Shown: positions 58,620 through 64,000 of the stretch, in pieces
Position numbering within the stretch: position 1 is the first letter of the stretch
Layout: each line of letters starts with the position of its first letter
Assembly (NCBI GenBank): GCA_040902885.1
Contig: JBBDWK010000102.1
Span: 1 to 64,000 of the forward strand
Source: JBBDWK01 sp040902885
GTDB lineage: Bacteria; Acidobacteriota; Terriglobia; Bryobacterales; Bryobacteraceae
Direction of reading: 5' to 3'
Length of the DNA: 64,000 bases
The notes under the pieces: model-generated
Seen by the model: the letters and a program-made list of their open reading frames with translations, nothing else
Told to the model about the DNA's origin: nothing
The model's database searches: none
Made by a program: the position numbers and the translations under genes

Positions 58620-59858
58620 CTATGTCCCGGCCGTCGCGCCGCGGCGTTCGACGTCGTCAGCGAGAATCACCGCCTCGGCCAGCTCGCGCATAGGACGGCG
58701 CAACCGGCGGCTTTCGTTGCGCAGCCGCGTGTAAGCCTCCTCCTCGGTCAAGTTGTGTTTGTGTTGCAGGATGCCTTTGGCGCGCTCCACCAGTTTGCGC
58801 GTCTCCAGGGTACGCTTCATCTCCAGCGTTTCCGACATCAGCCGTGCGTTCTCAACTGCGGCGGCGGCTTGTCCCGCCACCACCCGGACAAAACCGATCT
58901 CCTCTTCCGTAAAGGCGTACTCTTCGCGGGTATAGATATTAATCGTCCCGATTACTTTCTCGCGTGTGAACAGCGGCACGGAAAGCAGAGAAGCCAGACC
59001 CGTGCGGCGGGCCAACTCGGGATAGCGGTACTGGCTCTCGGCGAGCACGTTGGAGACAATCAACGGCCGGGCTTCGCGGACCACGCGGCCGATCAGAGAG
59101 TCCTCGATCTTGAGAGGCATCCTGTGCAGGTAATCCGGTGAAGAGCATCGCCCGGCCGTGATCACGAGCTCGCGCCGCTCCTCGTCCACCAGCATGATGG
59201 AGCAGACCGGGGAGTCGAAGGTTTCCGCCACCATCTCGGCCACGGTTTGCAGAATCCTGTCGAGATACGTTTCCGCGGAGATGGTTTGCGCCACCGCCGC
59301 CAGCATTTCCATGCGTTTGACCGCGCTCTGCGATTGTTCCGCCAGACGTCCCTTGGCAATCGCCCCGCCCATCTGCTCCCCGATGAAGGAGAGCAGCGCG
59401 ATCTCTTCGGGAGTGTGCTGGCGCCGCTCGATATGATGCACGTTCATCACCCCGATCAGCTCGCCACCGCTGACCAGTGGGACCGACAGAAAAGCTTCGT
59501 AAGTATCTTCCGGAAGTGCCTGAAATCGTTTGAAGCGAGCGTCCGACCATGCGTCCGAGGACAGCGCCACTACGGAGCGGTGTTCGGCCACCCATCCCGT
59601 GATGCCTTCGCCCATCTTCAGGCGGATGTTGCCGATCTCTTTCTCGTGCGGCAATTGCGAGGCCCGCAACACAACTTCGCTGGTGGTCTGGTCCACCAGG
59701 TACGCCAGGCACGCGTCACAGGCCGTAACCTGCAGAGTAAGATCTATCAATGCGTGCAGCATCTTCTCCAGCGGCAGATCCGAGCTGACTATGCCGCTAA
59801 TCCGGTGTAACCACCCTACTTGCGATGTTCCCGCCCTCTCGACATCGGTCACCTTCAA
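58620..59858 (-). CDS. GAF-GAF-ANTAR regulator
   Basis: 412 residues. Two GAF sensor domains at about 20-175 and 185-340 (GITGWVAEHRS, VPLVSGGELIGVMNVHH; then DSLIGRVVREARP, VPLFTREKVIGTINIY) precede a C-terminal ANTAR domain at about 350-405 (LVERAKGILQHKHNLTEEEAYTRLRNESR). ANTAR domains bind paired RNA hairpins and act as antiterminators; the GAF domains would supply the signal. No histidine kinase or receiver domain is present. It is encoded upstream of cdaA on the same strand, about 120 nt away, probably as a separate unit. Confidence 0.88.
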   Translation of the reverse strand: MKVTDVERAGTSQVGWLHRISGIVSSDLPLEKMLHALIDLTLQVTACDACLAYLVDQTTSEVVLRASQLPHEKEIGNIRLKMGEGITGWVAEHRSVVALSSDAWSDARFKRFQALPEDTYEAFLSVPLVSGGELIGVMNVHHIERRQHTPEEIALLSFIGEQMGGAIAKGRLAEQSQSAVKRMEMLAAVAQTISAETYLDRILQTVAEMVAETFDSPVCSIMLVDEERRELVITAGRCSSPDYLHRMPLKIEDSLIGRVVREARPLIVSNVLAESQYRYPELARRTGLASLLSVPLFTREKVIGTINIYTREEYAFTEEEIGFVRVVAGQAAAAVENARLMSETLEMKRTLETRKLVERAKGILQHKHNLTEEEAYTRLRNESRRLRRPMRELAEAVILADDVERRGATAGT

Positions 59859-59922
59859 AGTCTAAACGCGAGTCCGCGGCCCGGTCCAATTCAATTTTTC
59901 TATGTAGCCGATGTTACTTTGC

Positions 59923-59928
59923 TATATT
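59923..59928 (+). promoter_or_regulatory. -10-like box before the hydrolase at 59942
   Basis: TATATT within GCTATATT, 13 nt before the ATG. No convincing Shine-Dalgarno sequence is seen between it and the start, so the leader would be only about 6 nt. Confidence 0.33.
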
Positions 59929-59941
59929 TATTAGCTTAAAT

Positions 59942-60823
59942 ATGAAGTGGATAATCCTTCTGCTGCTGGTTTGGCGGGCGGGCGCACAAACTTTGCACGG
60001 CGTGGTGGATATTCACGTCCATTCCGATCCCGACAGCGTGCCCCGCTCGATTGACGCCATCGACATCGCGAAGCTCGCCCAGAAGCGGGGCATCCGCGCA
60101 CTTCTGTTGAAGAACCACTATGAGCCTACGGCCTCGCTCGCCTACCTCGTCCGCAAGGAGGTACCCGGGATCGAGTTGTACGGCGGCATCGCGCTGAATC
60201 TGACCGTGGGCGGTATGAATTCCGCCGCGGTGGAGCGAATGACCAAAGTGAAGGGCGGCTGGGGCCGCGTGGTTTGGCTGCCCACGTTCGATGCCGAAAA
60301 CCAGGTTCGCTTCTCGAAGGAGAGCCGGCCCTTCGTCTCCGTTTCGCGCGGCGGCAAGCTGTTGCCCGAAACGCTGGAAGTGCTTCGGGTCATCGCCCGG
60401 AACAAGCTCACGCTCGCTACCGGACATTCCAGTCCGCAGGAAGTTCTCATGCTGATCCGCGAGGCCAAACGGCTGGGTGTGGAGCGCATCGTGGTGACGC
60501 ACGCGATGCTGCCGCCCGTGCGAATGAACATCGAGCAGATGCGAGAGGCCGTGAAGCTGGGCGCGCTGCTCGAGTTCGTCTACAATGCACTAATCGGCGC
60601 GAACAAGGTGTTCGACATGCCCGAGTACGCCAAGGCGATTCGGGCGGTGGGAGTTGAGGGCGTCATTCTTTCGAGCGACCTTGGGCAAGCCGGGAACCCG
60701 CTCCATCCCGACGGCCTGGAAGCCTTTTTCCGGGGCCTCCGGGAGCAGGGATTCAGCGAACGGGATATCGAGACGATGGCCAAGCGCAATCCGGCCAGAT
60801 TGTTGGGCCTAACCGAACAATAG
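59942..60823 (+). CDS. Metal-dependent hydrolase, amidohydrolase-like (DUF6282 type)
   Basis: 293 residues from ATG 59942, with a signal peptide (KWIILLLLVWRAGAQ). The mature protein begins VVDIHVHSDPDS, with the H25-x-H27 metal motif of the amidohydrolase superfamily. Further candidate ligands are in LLLKNHYEPT, LATGHSSPQE and VVTHAMLP, plus SSDLGQAGNP near the C-terminus, where the Asp would complete the site. I assign it to the DUF6282 group from memory. The open frame continues to 59825, but that part overlaps the ANTAR gene. Substrate unknown. Confidence 0.82.
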   Translation: MKWIILLLLVWRAGAQTLHGVVDIHVHSDPDSVPRSIDAIDIAKLAQKRGIRALLLKNHYEPTASLAYLVRKEVPGIELYGGIALNLTVGGMNSAAVERMTKVKGGWGRVVWLPTFDAENQVRFSKESRPFVSVSRGGKLLPETLEVLRVIARNKLTLATGHSSPQEVLMLIREAKRLGVERIVVTHAMLPPVRMNIEQMREAVKLGALLEFVYNALIGANKVFDMPEYAKAIRAVGVEGVILSSDLGQAGNPLHPDGLEAFFRGLREQGFSERDIETMAKRNPARLLGLTEQ

Positions 60824-60831
60824 GCGCCTGT

Positions 60832-61791
60832 CTACACCCACCAGGGTGCCGCCGGCTGCTCGCGAATCATCAGTGAGTTGAGGAAGTCGGCGGCTTTCGT
60901 CAACCCCTCACCCGGGGACAGGATGCTGTCCTCGTGCTCGATGGAAAGCACGTAATCGTACCCGAACATCCGCAGGGTGGAGATGAACTCCTTCCACCAC
61001 TCTTCGCCGTGTCCGTAGCCGCAGGTGCGGAAGATCCAGCTTCGGTTGCGCTCATCCGTGTAGGATTTAGTGTCCAATACGCCCGTTTTCGGAAGATTGG
61101 GACCGTATATCTGCGTGTCCTTGGCGTGTACGTGGAAGATCGCATCGCCCAGCACGCGGATGGCGGCAATCGGATCGATGCTCTGCCAGAACATGTGGCT
61201 AGGATCGTAATTGCAGCCGAGCGCCGGTCCCGCGATCTCGCGCAGCTTCAGCAGCGTCTCCGGGCTATAAGCGACAAAACCCGGATGCATCTCAATGGCG
61301 ATCTTCACTCCGTGGTCGGCCGCGAACTTTGCACGCTGGATCCAATAGGGAGCGACCTTCTCCTCCCACTGCCACTTCAGAACATCCAGATACTCAGGAG
61401 GCCAGGGACAGGTGACCCAGTTCGGATACTTCGCGCCGTCGGTATCGCCGGGGCAGCCCGAAAAATCGATGACTACCGGTATCCCGAGTTTCTCGGCCAG
61501 CAGGATCGTCTGGCAACTGATGTCCTGGTACGCCTTGGCGACTTCGGGGACGGGATGAAGCGGGTTTCCATGGCAACTGAGGGCGCTGATGCTGAAGCCG
61601 TTGCCGGCCATCTTCTTCTTGAACTCTTTCAACTCGCTTTCGTTCTCGAGCATCGAGAGTTTGCAGTGCGGGTCGCCGGGGTAATTCCCCGTGCCTAGCT
61701 CGACCGTGTCGATTTTCAAGGTTTTCAGTTTTTCAAGGACCTGATCCAGCGACTGCTGGGCCAGCAAGGCGGTGAAGACTCCAACTCTCAC
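60832..61791 (-). CDS. Sugar phosphate isomerase/epimerase family protein
   Basis: 319 residues from GTG 61791, preceded by TTTAGGAG seven bases away; the frame is open to 61926 but without a better start. It has the xylose isomerase-like TIM barrel: TVELGTGNYPGDPHC, LSCHGNPLHP, IAIEMHPGFVAYSPETL with the metal Glu, LGCNYDPSHMFWQ, FHVHAKDTQI, and the terminal VLSIEHED. Enzymes of this family use Mn2+ or similar to isomerise or epimerise sugars or inositol derivatives. No signal peptide is seen. Confidence 0.88.
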   Translation of the reverse strand: MRVGVFTALLAQQSLDQVLEKLKTLKIDTVELGTGNYPGDPHCKLSMLENESELKEFKKKMAGNGFSISALSCHGNPLHPVPEVAKAYQDISCQTILLAEKLGIPVVIDFSGCPGDTDGAKYPNWVTCPWPPEYLDVLKWQWEEKVAPYWIQRAKFAADHGVKIAIEMHPGFVAYSPETLLKLREIAGPALGCNYDPSHMFWQSIDPIAAIRVLGDAIFHVHAKDTQIYGPNLPKTGVLDTKSYTDERNRSWIFRTCGYGHGEEWWKEFISTLRMFGYDYVLSIEHEDSILSPGEGLTKAADFLNSLMIREQPAAPWWV

Positions 61792-61915
61792 GTTCGTGCT
61801 CCTAAACTGACGGTTTGAAAACGCAAGTGAACAGGATATCACGGCCTCGCGCGGTTCGCCCGAAAACGTGAACTTCCAGCGGTCTTCGTACGTACCCTTA
61901 ATTGAGAGGGATTTT

Positions 61916-62245
61916 ATGTTTTGCACGGCGTGCGGATCTCAAATTGAGGGTGAGGGAAGGTATTGCGCGCGATGCGGGCATGGAGCATCGCCGGCCGCGT
62001 CCTGGAGCTATCGCGAACGCCGCCTGAGCAGACCCCGCGAGGACAAAAAGATCGCCGGAGTCTGCGCCGGCTTCGCCCGCTATTTCGACGCGGACGTGAC
62101 CCTGGTCCGGATACTCTGGCTGACCTTCGCAGTCGTTTGGGGAATCGGTTTCGTGGCCTACATCGCGGCCTGGATTATCATGCCCCGCGACCCGCTCATG
62201 CTTCCGATCACTTCGGGTCAGGTAGAGCAGACGCAAACGGGGTAG
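61916..62245 (+). CDS. PspC-domain protein with N-terminal zinc ribbon
   Basis: 109 residues from ATG 61916, with GAGAGGG five bases upstream. A short zinc ribbon (C3, C6, C17, C20: CTAC and CARC) is followed by a PspC domain at about 33-90 (RPREDKKIAGVCAGFARYFDADVTLVRILWL, then a membrane helix and WIIMPRD). PspC-type proteins take part in envelope stress responses. No other psp genes are present nearby. The zinc ribbon fusion is common in this phylum as far as I recall. Confidence 0.9.
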   Translation: MFCTACGSQIEGEGRYCARCGHGASPAASWSYRERRLSRPREDKKIAGVCAGFARYFDADVTLVRILWLTFAVVWGIGFVAYIAAWIIMPRDPLMLPITSGQVEQTQTG

Positions 62246-62254
62246 TACGTCTGA

Positions 62255-62317
62255 AACCGCTCCCTCACGGTCGCGGCTCGGTACGCCCTTCCGAGCCGCG
62301 ACCGTGAGGGAGCGGTT
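62255..62317. repeat. Palindromic repeat family B, complete hairpin
   Basis: Arms 62255-62281 and 62291-62317 are perfect inverted copies of 27 bp around a 9-nt loop. The element lies between the convergent pspC-like and DUF1501 genes. In the forward frame it reads LPHGRGSV. The sequence is related to family A: their arms match at 17 of 24 positions. Confidence 0.92.
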
Positions 62318-62324
62318 ATGACAC

Positions 62325-63722
62325 CTACGCCAGCACTTCGGTAATTACCCGGCCGCCGATGTCGGTGAGCTTCTTATAGCGTCCAGCGTGCAGGAAGCTT
62401 AACCGGTCCTGATCGAGTCCCATCAGCCGGAGGATGGTTGCGTGAACATCCCTTAAAGGGACGGGCGCGCCGATATTCTTCAAGCCGAACTCATCCGTTT
62501 CACCGAAAGTGGCGCCGGCCCGAACGTTCCCGCCGGCCATCCAGACCACCAGACCATACTGATTGTGGTCCCTGCCCGGTTTATCGGTAACCAGGTTATT
62601 GTCGAAAGGCGTGCGGCCCATCTCGGAAGCCCACACGACCAGCGTCTCATCGAGCAGCCCGCGCGCTTTCAGGTCTTTCAACAGGCCGGCGACCGGCGCA
62701 TCGACTTCCTTGCAGTGCTTCGGAATGCGGCCCTTCACGTCGCCGTGATCGTCCCAGCGGTCGCCGCCCGCGCCGTGTAGAGCCATTACGAAGCGCACGC
62801 CGCGCTCCACCATGCGCCGGGCCAGCAGACACTGCCGGCCGAAGGTTGCTGCAACCGGGTCATCGAGACCATAGAGCTTTCTTGTGGCTTCGGTTTCCTT
62901 GGAAAGGTCAACCAGCTCGGGCGCTTCGGTTTGCATGCGAAAGGCCAGCTCGTAAGCCGCGATGCGCGCTTCGAGTTCCCCTCCGCTCGAACGCTCGCTT
63001 GCATGGCGCTCATTCATCCAGCGCAGCAGGTCGAGTTCCTGGCGTTGGCGCTGCGGGGTCATCTCCGGACGGGGCCTTAGATCCACAATGGGCGTATCGC
63101 CAGAGCGAAAGATGGTGCCCTGGTAGGCCGCGGGCAAGAAGCCGTTGCCCCACACCGAAGAGCCGCCGATAGGCGCGCCGCGTGGATCGCCCAGCACAAC
63201 GAAGCCCGGCAGATTCTGGTTCTCGCTGCCCAGACCGTAGGTCACCCATGCGCCCACCGAAGCGCTGCCCGGGAACATGTTGCCCGTCAGCGTGTGGTAG
63301 ACCGCCGGACCATGGTTGTTATTGTCCACCATGATCCCGTTGACGAAGGCCATATCGTCCGCACAGGTCGCCAGGTTGGGGAGCAGGTCCGTCATCCAGC
63401 GCCCGGACTGCCCGTGCCGCTTGAATCCCGCGATTGCCGGGATGACGCGATTCGGCGCCGCCGAAAATGTCGCAATCTCGCCCACCGTGCCCTCGGGCAT
63501 GGGGAACTGTTTGCCTGCGTATTTTTCGAGCGCCGGCCGATAGTCGAACAGGTCCATCTGGCTGACGCCGCCTTCCATGAAGAGGAAGATGCAGCGCTTG
63601 GCTTTGGCGGCCAGATGCTGCGGACGAGCCAACAGCGGGGACGATTCGTTTGCCATCAGGTTGGACAGCGCAAGGCCGCCCAGCCCGATGTAGGATCTTG
63701 TCAGAAAGTCGCGGCGGTTCAT
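62325..63722 (-). CDS. DUF1501 family protein, twin-arginine exported
   Basis: 465 residues. NRRDFLTRS at 2-10 and a following hydrophobic stretch form a Tat signal. DUF1501 features: CIFLFMEGGVSQMDLFDYRP, GDRWDDHGDVKGRIP, VVWASEMGRTPF, GRDHNQYGLVVWMAGG and DVHATILRLMGLD. It differs clearly from the DUF1501 protein at 8396 and is closer to the Planctomycete type. It lies 12 nt after the DUF1553 gene, whose end is at the window edge, so the two are probably co-transcribed. Confidence 0.9.
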   Translation of the reverse strand: MNRRDFLTRSYIGLGGLALSNLMANESSPLLARPQHLAAKAKRCIFLFMEGGVSQMDLFDYRPALEKYAGKQFPMPEGTVGEIATFSAAPNRVIPAIAGFKRHGQSGRWMTDLLPNLATCADDMAFVNGIMVDNNNHGPAVYHTLTGNMFPGSASVGAWVTYGLGSENQNLPGFVVLGDPRGAPIGGSSVWGNGFLPAAYQGTIFRSGDTPIVDLRPRPEMTPQRQRQELDLLRWMNERHASERSSGGELEARIAAYELAFRMQTEAPELVDLSKETEATRKLYGLDDPVAATFGRQCLLARRMVERGVRFVMALHGAGGDRWDDHGDVKGRIPKHCKEVDAPVAGLLKDLKARGLLDETLVVWASEMGRTPFDNNLVTDKPGRDHNQYGLVVWMAGGNVRAGATFGETDEFGLKNIGAPVPLRDVHATILRLMGLDQDRLSFLHAGRYKKLTDIGGRVITEVLA

Positions 63723-63734
63723 CGGATCCTCTCG

Positions 63735-64000
63735 TTAATCAAGATACAGGAATTCGTTGGAGCTCAACAGGACGCGGCAGACCGCGGAAAGCGAGCCAGG
63801 GAAGTTTGCGAACCGTTCCAGCTCTGCCGGCTGCGGCGGCCGGTTGAGAACGATTTCGAAAGCTTTGGCAACACGCGCGCTAGGATCGTCTCCCGCCAGT
63901 TGTGCAACTCGGTCGGCGAGATGCAAGGCCTCGCCGTTCACCAGGTCGCCGTTCATCATGGACAGCGCCTGCAGCGACGTGGTGGTCACGCTGCGGCGCT
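63735..64000 (-). CDS. DUF1553 protein, C-terminal part
   Basis: The gene enters from beyond the window; 88 codons are visible. RSVTTTSLQALSMMNGDLVNGEALHLADRV and the FEIVLNRPPQPAELERFANF end are typical of the C-terminal DUF1553 region, finishing with LLSSNEFLYLD. As at the left end of the window, it directly precedes a DUF1501 gene. Any DUF1549 or heme part would lie outside. Confidence 0.88.
   Translation of the reverse strand, partial: RRSVTTTSLQALSMMNGDLVNGEALHLADRVAQLAGDDPSARVAKAFEIVLNRPPQPAELERFANFPGSLSAVCRVLLSSNEFLYLD

Noticed and set aside
1..64000. CRISPR arrays, tRNA or rRNA genes, prophage or transposase genes
   Set aside because: No regularly spaced direct repeats, cloverleaf-like sequences, rRNA signatures or transposase motifs were recognised when reading both strands; small RNAs cannot be excluded without a covariance search.

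Overview
The window looks like a scaffold from an acidobacterium of the Solibacter/Bryobacter group (Acidobacteriota, Bryobacterales). By eye the DNA is GC-rich, roughly 60-65% (not computed). The lineage clues are a secreted protein ending in the Solibacter-type C-terminal domain (TIGR03437), an Oar-like TonB receptor with a carboxypeptidase-regulatory N-terminus, DUF1549/DUF1553 plus DUF1501 gene pairs at both ends, a PEP-CTERM protein, and dispersed palindromic repeats of a kind common in this group. A run of 10 Ns at 24068-24077 shows that this is a draft assembly. No rRNA, tRNA, CRISPR array or intact transposase was seen. The taxonomic call is inference from gene content.

Layout. 1-630: the end of a PLP aminotransferase and a stand-alone Smr protein, convergent. 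631-9760: a secreted/surface block with two large exported proteins, then a DUF1549/DUF1553 heme-site protein and a DUF1501 protein. 9836-16390: CNNM/CBS membrane protein, penicillin acylase, CDP-alcohol phosphatidyltransferase, a small membrane protein and an ABC exporter. 16394-19567: cytochrome P460, divergent from a class III aminotransferase and a Gfo/Idh oxidoreductase. 19640-20627: an HNH nuclease abutting a truncated DUF4160 gene and an intact DUF2442 gene. 20818-25230: two FtsX-type permeases without an ATPase, an SMP-30 protein, a repeat holding the assembly gap, and a patatin. 25345-28325 (minus): imidazolonepropionase-like, glutamate formimidoyltransferase, lipA. 28350-34825: rluB, then valS-nadC-birA-coaX-unknown, mostly with 4-nt overlaps. 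34872-35539: VapB/VapC-type toxin-antitoxin pair.

35577-38141: acyltransferase-like membrane protein, ECF sigma factor with a zinc-binding anti-sigma protein, and a secreted HExxH protein. 38280-41495: the TonB receptor. 41510-44020: a 2.5-kb segment bounded by 21-bp inverted repeats and carrying one ankyrin gene. 44053-49880: a GDPD enzyme and a minus-strand DUF2760-Hsp70-Hsp70 operon. 49952-53706: PEP-CTERM protein, sulfatase, an apparently exported YqgE/AlgH-like protein and an SDR. 53739-58499 (minus): cdaA-cdaR-glmM-deoB-tpiA, joining cyclic-di-AMP synthesis to cell-wall sugar and central carbon metabolism. 58620-64000: a GAF-GAF-ANTAR regulator, metal-dependent hydrolase, sugar-phosphate isomerase/epimerase, PspC protein, a perfect 27-bp inverted repeat and a second DUF1553/DUF1501 pair.

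Most of the content is housekeeping or typical of the lineage. The parts that most deserve a second look are the DUF2760/twin-Hsp70 operon, an imidazolonepropionase homologue that has lost most metal ligands, the HNH/DUF4160/DUF2442 junction, the inverted-repeat-bounded ankyrin segment, two related families of palindromic repeats (one of which broke the assembly), and a recurring arrangement in which a -10-like box lies 6-13 nt before a start codon with no clear ribosome binding site, suggesting leaderless transcripts.
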